Assembly (NCBI GenBank): GCA_030696045.1
Contig: JAUYNO010000075.1
Coordinates: 1 to 64,000, forward strand
Reading direction: 5' to 3'
Source of the DNA: Stagnimonas sp.
Lineage (GTDB): Bacteria; Pseudomonadota; Gammaproteobacteria; Nevskiales; Nevskiaceae
Length of the DNA stretch: 64,000 bases
The notes beneath the pieces were generated by a model. It had not been told where the DNA came from, did not search any database, and saw nothing but the letters and a program-made list of their open reading frames with translations. The position numbers were made by a program, and so were the translations under genes. This document shows positions 34,243 to 42,338 of this stretch, piece after piece; within the stretch, counting starts at the first letter, position 1; each line of letters starts with the position of its first letter.

Positions 34243-35628
34243 TCAGGCGGCTTCGAGTTCTTCCAGCGCCTCGCGGCTGTAGACCGCCAGCCGCTGCAGG
34301 TGCGGCAGGTTGTCGCGGCAGCCGATGAAGCCGAAGTTGAGGGTGTCGAGGTAGCTGACCACGGTGATGTTCAGGCCATAGCCCGGCATCGGGATCGACA
34401 GCGGGTAGTAGGCCTCCATGCGGAAGCCGCGGAAGTAGATCGCCTGCGTCGGCCCCGGCACGTTGGAGATCACCAGGTTGAAGGCCGGGCGCAGGCGGCC
34501 GACCGCGCCGGGAATTTGCGATAGCAGCATCGGCGCCATCAGCAGTGCGCTGTACTGCATGATCCCGGCCTTGGTCATGCCCTGCAGCTGCGCCTTGGCC
34601 TCGCTGGTGCTGGCGATGATCCGGCGCAGGCGCTCGACCGGATCGGCCTCGTCGGTGGCCAGCGAGGCCAGGATGGCTCCCACCGCATTGCCGCCGCCCG
34701 GGTCGTCCTTGGGGCGGATGTTGACCGGCAGCATCGCGGTGAGTGGCGCCGTCGGCAGCGCGCCCTGCTCGCTCAGCAGGCGCCGCAGCGCCGCGCCGCA
34801 GAGCGCCAGCACCGCGTCGTTGAGGGTGCCGCCCTGGGCCTTGGCGACCGCCTTCAGCCGGTCCACCGGGAACTGCTGGGTGGCGAAGCGGCGGTTGCGG
34901 CTGATCTTCTGGTTGATCACCGACTTCGGCGCCTGCATCGGCGCCACCAGCGACTTGTGGGCGCCGGCCGAGCGGAAGGTATTGAGCAGGGCCTTGCCGA
35001 TGTTGCGGCTGGTGCCCAGCTGCTCGCGCGCCAGCGCCAGCAGCGCTTCCAGCGTCGGCGCCTTGGCCACCACCGCGCCGGTCTTGTCGGCGCGCTCGCT
35101 GGGCTTGCGGGTGAAGAACATCGGCGTATCGAGTTCGTCGGCGCGCTTGGACATGCTGCTGGCCAGCAGGCGGATGCCGGTATAGCCATCGACCAGGGCG
35201 TGGTGCACCTTGAAGTAGATCGCGAAGCGCCCGCCCTCCAGGCCCTCGATGAAATGCACCTCCCAGGGCGGGCGGTGGAAGTCGAGATTGTGGCTGTGCA
35301 GGCGCGACACCAGGATGCCCAGCTCGCGCTCGTCGCCCGGCGAGGGCAGGGCGCTGCGGCGGATGTGGTAGTCGACGTCGAAGTCGCGGTCCTCGACCCA
35401 GGCCTGCAGCGGGTTGGCGAGGAAATTGGGCGTGCGCAGCTTCAGGTTCCAGGGCTCGTAGGCGACCGCCTGCTGGCGTACCTCGTCCATCAGCTGCCGC
35501 AGCAGGCCGGGCGTGGCGTCGGGCGGCGGCGCGAACGGCATCAGCGCCCCGACGTGCATCATCGCCTCGCGGGTTTCGCCGGCGAGAAAAGTCCAGTCCA
35601 AGGGATTCAGGCGCTTGCGTGCGCTCAT
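34243..35628 (-). CDS. Wax ester synthase/diacylglycerol acyltransferase family protein
   Basis: A 461-residue protein. Catalytic HHALVDG near residues 142-148, DWTFLAGE at the start, FIEGLEGGRFAIYFK, PVNIRPKDD and a C-terminal VISNVPGP block mark the WS/DGAT family, which acylates fatty alcohols or diacylglycerol from acyl-CoA for neutral lipid storage. A GAGGAG ribosome site supports the start. No fatty-acyl reductase is nearby, so the actual product is uncertain. Confidence 0.92.
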   Translation of the reverse strand: MSARKRLNPLDWTFLAGETREAMMHVGALMPFAPPPDATPGLLRQLMDEVRQQAVAYEPWNLKLRTPNFLANPLQAWVEDRDFDVDYHIRRSALPSPGDERELGILVSRLHSHNLDFHRPPWEVHFIEGLEGGRFAIYFKVHHALVDGYTGIRLLASSMSKRADELDTPMFFTRKPSERADKTGAVVAKAPTLEALLALAREQLGTSRNIGKALLNTFRSAGAHKSLVAPMQAPKSVINQKISRNRRFATQQFPVDRLKAVAKAQGGTLNDAVLALCGAALRRLLSEQGALPTAPLTAMLPVNIRPKDDPGGGNAVGAILASLATDEADPVERLRRIIASTSEAKAQLQGMTKAGIMQYSALLMAPMLLSQIPGAVGRLRPAFNLVISNVPGPTQAIYFRGFRMEAYYPLSIPMPGYGLNITVVSYLDTLNFGFIGCRDNLPHLQRLAVYSREALEELEAA

Positions 35629-35786
35629 GCTCGGCTCCTCGATCAGTTCGGCGGCCTTCCTGTACCGGGCCGCTCAAGCCCGATCCTACCGTCAGCTGAC
35701 CGGCGGCGTGCACCCCTACTTCTTACCCACAAGATATCCCCGGCGGCCGGGACCATACTTCCGGTCCCCCCACGCAGGAGTCGGCC

Positions 35787-35873
35787 ATGAGCGATCGTCA
35801 CCCGCGCCTGATGCTGTTCGTGGTTCTGTTGTTGCTGAGCCTGAGCGCCGTGCAATGGCCGGCGCTGGCCTGA
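35787..35873 (+). CDS. 28-residue putative single-span membrane peptide
   Basis: A short frame with a CAGGAG site 6 bases before the ATG. It is polar at the start (MSDRHPRL), then one hydrophobic segment of about 18 residues ending QWPALA. It could be a genuine small membrane protein or a leader peptide. Followed by a TGCGGGCC-TTCA-GGCCCGCA hairpin. Confidence 0.4.
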   Translation: MSDRHPRLMLFVVLLLLSLSAVQWPALA

Positions 35874-35892
35874 TGTCGCCGTAGCCGGCGGT

Positions 35893-35912
35893 TGCGGGCC
35901 TTCAGGCCCGCA
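35893..35912. terminator. Hairpin between convergent genes
   Basis: A perfect 8 bp GC stem with TTCA loop located 5 bp beyond the stop of the gene at 35918 (minus) and 19 bp after the small ORF (plus). There is no T tract on either strand, so termination is only possible. Confidence 0.45.
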
Positions 35913-35917
35913 GCGGG

Positions 35918-36256
35918 TCAGCGGACTGCGCCGAGCTGCAGGCCGCAGGCGGAGGCAAAGCTGCGGCGTGCCCGCGCGAGGTCGGCGGTCGCCAGCCCAC
36001 GGTCCTGCTCCGACATCGAGGACGGGTCGGCGCGGAACGGCGCCAGCGCCATGCGCAGCGCGAATTCCGCCATCCGCACATGGTCGAGTTCAGCCTGGCT
36101 CATGCCTTCCATCCGCGCGTCCATGCGGGCATTGCAGGAGTTCATCAGTTGCGCGTCGAGGCTGCCGGCCGGTAGCGCCGCCTGCGCCTGCGCGCTGCTG
36201 ACAAAAGCGGCGGCGAGCGCCAGGGAAAGGAAGCTGGATTTCATCGGCTTGCGCAT
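35918..36256 (-). CDS. Small exported hypothetical protein
   Basis: A 112-residue protein with a clear signal peptide (MRKPMKSSFLSLALAAAFVSSAQA-type, cleaved near residue 24). The mature part is helical with two Cys (NSCNAR and SACGLQ) that could bond. Family not recognised. ATG 36256 is chosen; ATG 36244 would also preserve the signal. Confidence 0.65.
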   Translation of the reverse strand: MRKPMKSSFLSLALAAAFVSSAQAQAALPAGSLDAQLMNSCNARMDARMEGMSQAELDHVRMAEFALRMALAPFRADPSSMSEQDRGLATADLARARRSFASACGLQLGAVR

Positions 36257-36535
36257 GGTGGCAGGAGGTTTCCGGCGTTTTATAGGCAGGCCCGCTGAGC
36301 CCCGGCTGAATACGCTGAACAGGTCAGACAACGCATTGTCGTCCGTGTCGATGACGTTCCGGTAGCGCCGGCCGGCAGGCCGCCGCGCAGCGAGCGCCCG
36401 GGCCCGACCAACGGCGCTCGGGCTGGCTGCGGTTCAGGGCCGGGACAGGGCCTGGGGCGGATAGTGCCTGCATTCGTCGGTCGCCTGCCGAACCTGCCTG
36501 CCGCAGGTCCACTGGCGCCGGCAGGAGATTTGCCC

Positions 36536-37144
36536 ATGGACCGTCCCTTGATCTATCCCGGCTGCAAGTTCGCCCTGCCGGCCCTGCTGTTGCTACTGGT
36601 CTGCGGGCTGCCGGCCCAGGCCGCGCCCGAGGCCGTCGCCGCCCCGGCGGCGGTGCCGGGCACCGGGGGCGCCGCTGCGGCCGGCGTGACGCCGAAGCCG
36701 GCGGCGGCCCAGCCCAGGCCCGCCAAGCCGAGGAAGCCGCGGCCGCGACGCTATTCCAAGGCCACCCTGAATGCCTATCAGCCCGACCCGGCCCAGCTGA
36801 TCCTCCAGTCCGACACCGCCCCGCCGGCCGCTCCCGGCCCCGACGCGGTTGTCGCCGCCGATCAGATCCCGGCCGCCACCGTGTCGGAAACCCCGCTCAG
36901 CGAGCTGCTGGAAACCGACCAGCCGACCCGGCCTGCCGGCAACAAGCACCGGCGGCTGCCGGCGCAGGAGGAAGCCCAGGCCCTGAGCCGCGCTGCCGCG
37001 CTGCCAGACGAGCAGACCCAGGAGGACCCGACACAATCCGAGAAGGCCGAAGGCAAGGTCGAGCAGGGCCTGGAAACCGGCCCGATGCGTCTGCAGGTCC
37101 GCAAGCAGGCGGTGCAGATGTCGGTGGAGATTCCCTTCAAGTAG
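36536..37144 (+). CDS. Exported Pro/Ala-rich hypothetical protein
   Basis: A 202-residue protein. Signal peptide to about residue 32 (FALPALLLLLVCGLPAQAAP), then a low-complexity Ala/Pro/Lys region, and a C-terminal 40 residues of higher complexity ending RLQVRKQAVQMSVEIPFK. No family recognised. GCAGGAG gives the ribosome site for ATG 36536. The 279 bp before it, divergent from the 36256 gene, show no clear promoter. Confidence 0.6.
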   Translation: MDRPLIYPGCKFALPALLLLLVCGLPAQAAPEAVAAPAAVPGTGGAAAAGVTPKPAAAQPRPAKPRKPRPRRYSKATLNAYQPDPAQLILQSDTAPPAAPGPDAVVAADQIPAATVSETPLSELLETDQPTRPAGNKHRRLPAQEEAQALSRAAALPDEQTQEDPTQSEKAEGKVEQGLETGPMRLQVRKQAVQMSVEIPFK

Positions 37145-37168
37145 CGGGATATTCAGCCCGCGCTGCCA

Positions 37169-37951
37169 CTAGAGCGAGCCCAGGAAGCGCTCGATCAGCG
37201 GCGTCACCTGCTCCGGGTGGGTGAGGTTGGCGGCGTGGCCGGCGCCGGGGATCACTTCCAGCCGGGCATTCGGCAGCGCCGCAGTCATCGCCTCGGCCGC
37301 TGATAGTGGGATCGCCGCGTCGGCCTCGCCGTGGATCACCAGGGTCGGCACGCGGATGCGCGACAACTCGCCACGGATGTCGTCGCGGCTCGCCAGGGTG
37401 TGGAAGATCTGCGCCAGGTTGGCCGGGCGCACCGCCGCCCACTTCTGCTTCCAGGCCGGAGCGCGGGCATAGCCGGCGCCGAGGACGATGTGCTCGATGG
37501 TCGTCGCCATCTCCGCCGACAGGCCCTGCGCCATCCAGGTCTGGATCAGCTGTTCGTACTGCGGCAGGGTGTCCGCCGCTTCCGGGCCGGCCTGGGTGTC
37601 GATCAGGATCAATGCCTGTACCAGGGCCGGGTGGCGCAGCGCTGCGCGCAGCGACAGGTAACCACCCTGGGACATGCCGGCGAACACCGCCTGCCGTACC
37701 CCGAGCTGCGCCAGCAGGCCGGCAAGGTCGTCAGCCGAGTCGTAGTAGCTGAACGGCGCGCTGGCGTCGTTGGTGAGGCCGTGGCCGCGCTCGTCCCAGG
37801 CGATCACCCGGTAGCGGTCCTTCAGCGCCTTGATCTGCGGCGCGAACATCGCATGGTCCATCAGCAGGCCGTGCGAGAAGACGATGGCAGCGCCCGCGCC
37901 GCCGGTGTCGAGGTAGTGCAGTTGCTGACCATTGATGGCGGCGTAGGGCAT
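37169..37951 (-). CDS. Alpha/beta hydrolase
   Basis: A 260-residue protein of the standard fold: oxyanion SHGLLMD, nucleophile elbow GMSQGG, Asp in IHGEADAAIP and His in GAGHAAN. It is related to lactonase/3-oxoadipate enol-lactonase-type hydrolases, but the substrate cannot be assigned. ATG 37951 is preceded by AGGAGACG. Confidence 0.87.
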   Translation of the reverse strand: MPYAAINGQQLHYLDTGGAGAAIVFSHGLLMDHAMFAPQIKALKDRYRVIAWDERGHGLTNDASAPFSYYDSADDLAGLLAQLGVRQAVFAGMSQGGYLSLRAALRHPALVQALILIDTQAGPEAADTLPQYEQLIQTWMAQGLSAEMATTIEHIVLGAGYARAPAWKQKWAAVRPANLAQIFHTLASRDDIRGELSRIRVPTLVIHGEADAAIPLSAAEAMTAALPNARLEVIPGAGHAANLTHPEQVTPLIERFLGSL

Positions 37952-38072
37952 GGCGCGTCTCCTCCTGAGCACGTCGGCGTGTGGTGGCCGCACGGTAGTC
38001 CGCGCCGACGGCCCTCACAAGCACCGACACTCCGCTAGCATCCGCACTGACCCCGGCGCTGGAGCGCGGACT

Positions 38073-38588
38073 GTGAAGAGCATCACCAGCTGCGCCCTGC
38101 CCGAAGGAGCCCTGCTGCTGCGCTATGCCGGAGCGCAGGGCTATGCCGACTGCTATCGCACCGAGGTCCCCGGCCCGGTGTCCCTGGCCCAGTACGTCGA
38201 GGCCTTCTACACCAGCCCGCTGTTCAGGCTCGAACGCGGCATCCTCAAGCTGGCGGTGGCCCGACCGTCCAGCGACGCCCAGGCCCGGCAGCTAGGCGAG
38301 GGCCGCATCGACGCCTTCGCCGCCTGGACGGTGGAAGCCCGCGCCCCGGGGCAGCTGCTGCTGTGCGATTACCAGGGCCGCACCCGCTCCTGGCTGATGG
38401 TGCTGCCGTTGCCGGAGCGGACTGGCACCCGGCTCTATTTCGGCTCGGCGGTGGTGCCGACGCCGCGCTCGGTGCAGCGTGGCCGGCCGGCGATGGGCTG
38501 GCTGTTCCGTGCCCTGCTGGGCTTCCATCGCCTGTATTCGCGGCTGCTGCTGGGCGCCGCCCGCGCCGGTCTGTCCGGCCGCGCTTAG
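38073..38588 (+). CDS. Conserved hypothetical protein (DUF2867-like)
   Basis: A 171-residue soluble protein with a GTG start (GGAGCG upstream). Its motif series YADCYRTEV, QYVEAFYTSPLFRLERGILK, DAFAAWTVEAR, LLLCDYQGRTRSWLMV and RLYFGSAVV reads as a conserved proteobacterial family; it may belong to DUF2867, but I am not certain. Possibly an SRPBCC-like fold. It overlaps the convergent fatty-acid hydroxylase by 4 bp. Confidence 0.65.
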   Translation: MKSITSCALPEGALLLRYAGAQGYADCYRTEVPGPVSLAQYVEAFYTSPLFRLERGILKLAVARPSSDAQARQLGEGRIDAFAAWTVEARAPGQLLLCDYQGRTRSWLMVLPLPERTGTRLYFGSAVVPTPRSVQRGRPAMGWLFRALLGFHRLYSRLLLGAARAGLSGRA

Positions 38589-39367
38589 CGCCCGCGCTGG
38601 GCCGCGCGCAGGGCGTCGCGATCCGCTTCGTAGCCGCGCACGAAGCTGCCCAGCAGGCGATCCCAGATCGGCAGGAAGCCGCCGAAATTGCCGCGCACGC
38701 GGGCATGGTGAAAGTCATGGTGCAGGGCGCCGTCGGAGCCCGGCAGGAAGCGCGTCGGCGAGTAGGGCAGGTCGTAGCCGCAATGGCCCTCGGCGGCCTC
38801 CCACTGGCGGATCACCACCCAGAGGTAGACGGTGAGCACATGGGCGCCGACCAGCACGGGGCCGAGCGTCGCGATCAGGCCAGTGGCGACGTATTCGACC
38901 GGGTGCATGTTGTGGCCGGTGATCGCCCACGGCGTGTGCACCCGGTGATGCACGCCGTGCACGCGCCGGAACCACCAGGGCCGGTGCATGGTCCGGTGGA
39001 ACAGGTAGTAGATGGCGTCATCGAGATAGATGAAGAACAGCAGCTGCAGCGCGATCAGCCAGACCGGCGGCAGCGGCCCGCCGTGCACGCCGCTGTAGCG
39101 CACCAGGGGCCAGACCAGTACCACGGTGGCGAGCATCCACAGGTTGTTGCGCAACCAGGCCCAGACCGAGGGCCAGAACAGCCCCGGCTTTTCGCGCCGG
39201 TTCTGGATGCGGTAGCGCCGCAGCCACGCGACATCCGCCTGCGCCGCCCAAGTCAGCGGCAGCGCGAAGGCCATGAAGGCGACCATGCCGACGACGATGG
39301 ACGCCACCGGGAAGGTCCAGAACAGCGGCTCGCGGTAGAGCGCGAGCAGGGAATCGAGCAGGCTCAT
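38585..39367 (-). CDS. Sterol desaturase/fatty acid hydroxylase family protein
   Basis: A 260-residue membrane protein with three or four hydrophobic segments and intact histidine clusters (FHRTMHR, HGVHHRVH, HHDFHHARV). It is only distantly similar to the member at 28900. The VHTPWAITGHNMHPVEY block between clusters is typical. Lipid hydroxylation is inferred. Confidence 0.9.
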   Translation of the reverse strand: MSLLDSLLALYREPLFWTFPVASIVVGMVAFMAFALPLTWAAQADVAWLRRYRIQNRREKPGLFWPSVWAWLRNNLWMLATVVLVWPLVRYSGVHGGPLPPVWLIALQLLFFIYLDDAIYYLFHRTMHRPWWFRRVHGVHHRVHTPWAITGHNMHPVEYVATGLIATLGPVLVGAHVLTVYLWVVIRQWEAAEGHCGYDLPYSPTRFLPGSDGALHHDFHHARVRGNFGGFLPIWDRLLGSFVRGYEADRDALRAAQRGR

Positions 39368-39392
39368 GCCGCCATGCTAGCGCCAGCGGCGC

Positions 39393-39782
39393 TCAGTCCG
39401 CGTGGCTGCGCAGCGCGCTGGCCAGGCGGTGAAAGGCCTGGTGCAGCGACTCGCGCAGCGGCGCCGGCGCGCCGAGCTCCGCCAGGGCGGTGTCCATGCA
39501 CAGCAGCCATTGATCGCGCTCGGCGTCGCCGATGGCATAGCGCTCGTGGGCATGGCCCAGGCACATCGGCCCGAAGCGCTCGACGTAGACCAGCGGCCCG
39601 CCCAACCAGCCGCTGAGATAGGCCGCCAGCTTGGCCTGGATGAGATCCAGCGAGGCGCCGTGCATGGCGCGGATGCCCTGCGCCTCCGGCAGCCGCTCCA
39701 TGGCCCGGTAGAAGGCGGCTGCCAGAGCCTGCACGCCGGCCTCACCGCCCAGGGTCTGGTAGGGAGTGGGTTTGCTCTGCAT
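39393..39782 (-). CDS. Group II truncated haemoglobin
   Basis: A 129-residue globin of the trHb2 type. PYQTLGGEAGVQALAAAFYRAM opens the fold; the proximal His lies in CLGHAHERYAIG, and Trp (DQWLLCM) occupies the G8 position usual for the group. Such proteins bind O2 or NO and help detoxify NO. A possible FNR/Anr-type half-palindrome is 68 bp upstream. Confidence 0.88.
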   Translation of the reverse strand: MQSKPTPYQTLGGEAGVQALAAAFYRAMERLPEAQGIRAMHGASLDLIQAKLAAYLSGWLGGPLVYVERFGPMCLGHAHERYAIGDAERDQWLLCMDTALAELGAPAPLRESLHQAFHRLASALRSHAD

Positions 39783-39849
39783 CGTGCGAGGCGCGCCGGC
39801 CGGTGGCTGGGATCAGCGCGCACTCTGCGACCTGGCAGACGGCCGGACA

Positions 39850-39863
39850 TTGATCCGCGTCAG
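39850..39863 (-). promoter_or_regulatory. Possible FNR/Anr/Dnr-type site upstream of the truncated haemoglobin
   Basis: TTGATCCGCGTCAG matches TTGAT-N4-ATCAA fully in the left half and 3 of 5 in the right half. It is 68 bp upstream of the globin ATG. Weak, but the position suits a low-oxygen or NO-responsive regulator. Confidence 0.3.
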
Positions 39864-39916
39864 TGCGGTTTCCGGTGTCGCGCGGTCGGCGGCGGCGACA
39901 CCCGGGCCGGTTCTTT

Positions 39917-40264
39917 CTAGACCGCGAGCAGCTCCACCTCGAACAGCAGGGTGGCATTGGGCGGAATCACGCCGCCGGCGCCGCGCGCGCCGTAGCCGAG
40001 CGCGGCCGGAATGATCAGGCGGCGGGTGCCGCCGACCTTCATGCCCTGCACGCCCTCGTCCCAGCCCTTGATGACCTGGCCGCCGCCGAGCGCGAACGAG
40101 AAAGGCTGGCCGCGATCCTTGCTGCTGTCGAACTTGCCGCCCTGCTTGCCGTCGTTGTAGAGCCAGCCGGTGTAGTGCACGCGCACCTGCTGGCCGGCCT
40201 TGGCTTCGGCGCCGGTGCCGGGGGTGGTGTCCTGGTACTGAAGGCCGGAAGGGGTGGTCTGCAT
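39917..40264 (-). CDS. FKBP-type peptidyl-prolyl cis-trans isomerase
   Basis: A 115-residue protein, one FKBP domain. VHYTGWLYNDGKQGGKFDSS, VIKGWDEGVQGMKVGGTRRLIIP, YGARGAGGVIPPNATLLFEVELL carry the binding-pocket residues. There is no signal peptide from ATG 40264, so it is cytoplasmic. The short MQTTPSGLQY start is as in many proteobacterial homologues. Confidence 0.93.
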   Translation of the reverse strand: MQTTPSGLQYQDTTPGTGAEAKAGQQVRVHYTGWLYNDGKQGGKFDSSKDRGQPFSFALGGGQVIKGWDEGVQGMKVGGTRRLIIPAALGYGARGAGGVIPPNATLLFEVELLAV

Positions 40265-40332
40265 GGTCGGGCTCGGTGTGCGGGTTGGGGCCGGCACTCT
40301 AGGCGCCCCGGCCGGCCGCCTGCAAACCCGGG

Positions 40333-41415
40333 CTAGGGCTGGATGCGCCGCTCGATCACTGGGGTCAGCGGCCTGCCGCCCGCGCCCTGCAACAGCTCCC
40401 GGGCCCAGCCCGGCATCGGGCCCAGGCGCCGCGCCAGCGGCAGCCAGTGCGGCGCCAGGCCGGCCGCCAGTTGGTAGCAGCTGGCGGCCGTGCGCGGCTG
40501 CCAGAGGCCGGAGAACCCGGCCACGCCGCGCGCGGCGCGCTGGCGGTCGAACTCCACCGTGGTGTGCTGGAACTCGGTGTGGGTCTTTGCCCCGCTGGCG
40601 TATTCGCTGAGCCAGAGCAGGGCCTGGTTAAGGCTGGCGCCCCGCGCGGTCTCGTACCAATACCAGTCCTCGCCCTGCAGCCGCGCGATCAGCGCCGCCG
40701 TCAGCAGGCCTTCCAGCGAATAGACCACGTAGTGCAGGGCATCGCGCTCCCCGAAGTCGTAGACCTGGCCGGCCGGCGTGATGCTGCGTTCGATCTGGTC
40801 GCGGTACAGCTGCCGGCTGCGCGCCATCAGCTCCGGGTCGCGCAGCGCGTAGGCGAGCGCCGTCGCCAGCTTCACCCGATGGCTCTGCCAGTTGTTGCGG
40901 CGGGTGCTCGGGCGCGGATCGCGCTGCTCGTCCAGATAGGCCAGGGCCATGCGCCGGAACAGCGCCTCGCTCCGCGTCTGCAGCGCCAGCGGGAACACGC
41001 CCTGCGCCCGGCCCAGGGCATAGGCCAGCGCCAGGTAGTGGAAGTCGGTCTCGCTGACCGGGTTGTAGCTGGGCTGGTACACCGCCACCCAGGCCTCCAG
41101 GTAGAGCCGCAGACGCTCGGCGTAGCCCGGCTCGCCGCTGGCGCGCGCCGCCAGCGCCAGGCAGAGCATGTCGAACCAGTCGCGGCTGACGTGTAGGCCT
41201 TCGCGCAGCGCCGGGTCGTCGCCGAGCCGGCCCTCGATCAGCACCTGGGCGCGGGCGCGCGGTGCGCGGGCAGCGTCGGCGCGCTCGCGCTCGCGCTCGC
41301 GCACCGCCCAGTCCAGCCCAGCCTCGCTGGCTGGCTCGCGCCCGGCCGCCGCCTGCAGCGGCGCCGGCAGGGCGCAGCTCAGGCAGAGGCAGAGGGCGAG
41401 CAGACGCGGGGACAT
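40333..41415 (-). CDS. Exported alginate-lyase-family-like protein
   Basis: A 360-residue protein with a signal peptide (MSPRLLALCLCLSCALPAPLQA-type, to about residue 22). An all-helical toroid is expected; RRNNWQSHRVKLATALAYALRD and ERDALHYVVYSLEGLLTAALI correspond to the active-site region of the PF05426-type alginate lyases. Catalytic Tyr/His cannot be confirmed by eye. The likely role is degradation of an acidic polysaccharide in the periplasm. Confidence 0.6.
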   Translation of the reverse strand: MSPRLLALCLCLSCALPAPLQAAAGREPASEAGLDWAVRERERERADAARAPRARAQVLIEGRLGDDPALREGLHVSRDWFDMLCLALAARASGEPGYAERLRLYLEAWVAVYQPSYNPVSETDFHYLALAYALGRAQGVFPLALQTRSEALFRRMALAYLDEQRDPRPSTRRNNWQSHRVKLATALAYALRDPELMARSRQLYRDQIERSITPAGQVYDFGERDALHYVVYSLEGLLTAALIARLQGEDWYWYETARGASLNQALLWLSEYASGAKTHTEFQHTTVEFDRQRAARGVAGFSGLWQPRTAASCYQLAAGLAPHWLPLARRLGPMPGWARELLQGAGGRPLTPVIERRIQP

Positions 41416-41545
41416 GGTGGGGTGGTCCTGTTGAGGTGCTTGCGCGGCAAGGCCAAAGCTACAGGCAGTTGGTCGGGTGTGCGACGGATTCGCGTCTCTC
41501 GTGGAAGTTCGCAGCCTTTGCCGGAGGCAGTCGGCTGACAAAGGC

Positions 41546-41575
41546 TTGTCAGTAGTCCCAATACGGGACTAAACT
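41546..41575 (+). promoter_or_regulatory. higBA promoter with embedded operator
   Basis: -35 TTGTCA (41546-41551) and -10 TAAACT (41570-41575) with 18 bp spacing. The perfect palindrome TAGTCCCAATACGGGACTA (41553-41571) fills the spacer and touches the -10. This is the expected site for autorepression by HigA. The predicted start point falls at or next to the toxin ATG (41582), giving a leaderless message. Confidence 0.7.
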
Positions 41576-41581
41576 GAATCC

Positions 41582-41884
41582 ATGAGAGTCATCGCGCTGT
41601 CCACCCTGAAGGCTTTCTGGGCGCAGAGTCTGAGATACGCCGATGCTCAGGAGCCGGCACTGGCCTGGTATCGGGATGTGCTGAAGGCGGACTGGGCTAC
41701 GCCTGCCGCCATCAAGGCGCAGTTCGGCACGGCCAGCATCCTCAAGGATGGCCGGGTGGTGTTCAACCTCGGCGGCAACAAGTACCGACTGGTGGTGTGG
41801 ATCAACTACCCCTACCGGGTCGTCTACATCCGCTTCATCGGCACCCACCAGCAGTACGACGCCATCGACGCGCAAAGCATTTGA
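41582..41884 (+). CDS. higB: HigB-family toxin (type II toxin-antitoxin)
   Basis: A 100-residue RelE-fold protein. LSTLKAFW near the start, WYRDVLKADWATPAAIKAQF and the conserved GNKYRLVVWINYPYRVVYIRFIGTH core with H-x-x-YD at the C-terminus match the HigB (PF09907) mRNA interferase group, which cleaves mRNA on the ribosome. The toxin precedes the antitoxin, as usual for hig loci. No Shine-Dalgarno site is present. Confidence 0.92.
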   Translation: MRVIALSTLKAFWAQSLRYADAQEPALAWYRDVLKADWATPAAIKAQFGTASILKDGRVVFNLGGNKYRLVVWINYPYRVVYIRFIGTHQQYDAIDAQSI

Positions 41885-41908
41885 AGTCGCAGCACCCGGA
41901 GTTCGACC

Positions 41909-42280
41909 ATGAACATCAAACCAATCCGCACCAAGGCCGACTACAAATCGGCCCTCAAGACCGTGGAAACGCTGATGGATGCCAAGGCCAACACGCCCGA
42001 AGGCGACATGCTCGATGTGCTGGTGACACTGGTCGAGGCATACGAGCGCCAGCATTTCCCCATGCAGCTACCGGACGCGGTCGAGGCCATCAAGTTCCGT
42101 ATGGAGCAGCAGGGCCTGAGCGTGAAGGACCTGGAGCCAATGATCGGCCGCAGCAACCGGGTCTACGAGGTGCTCAACCGCAAGCGTGGGCTGACGCTCA
42201 ACATGATCCACAAGCTGCATGTCGGCCTTGGGATTCCGGCCGAGAGCCTGCTCAGGCAGTCGGTGGTAGCTGCAGAATAG
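41909..42280 (+). CDS. higA: HigA-family antitoxin (XRE helix-turn-helix)
   Basis: A 123-residue protein. N-terminal KPIRTKADYKSALKTVETLMDAK is the HigA dimer/toxin-binding region; the HTH spans about residues 62-115 (FRMEQQGLSVKDLEPMIGRSNRVYEVLNRKRGLTLNMIHKLHVGL as a whole). It neutralises HigB and should repress the operon by binding the palindrome at 41553. It starts 24 bp after higB. Confidence 0.93.
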   Translation: MNIKPIRTKADYKSALKTVETLMDAKANTPEGDMLDVLVTLVEAYERQHFPMQLPDAVEAIKFRMEQQGLSVKDLEPMIGRSNRVYEVLNRKRGLTLNMIHKLHVGLGIPAESLLRQSVVAAE

Positions 42281-42338
42281 GCGCGGCGGACAGGTGCCAA
42301 CTGAAGGTCGCAACCGCCGCCCCGTCCGAGACCCCGCC

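Noticed and set aside
33809-35713. A 634-codon frame that would join WS/DGAT and MAPEG
   Set aside because: It reads the WS/DGAT region in the wrong frame; the two genes are separate with their own starts.
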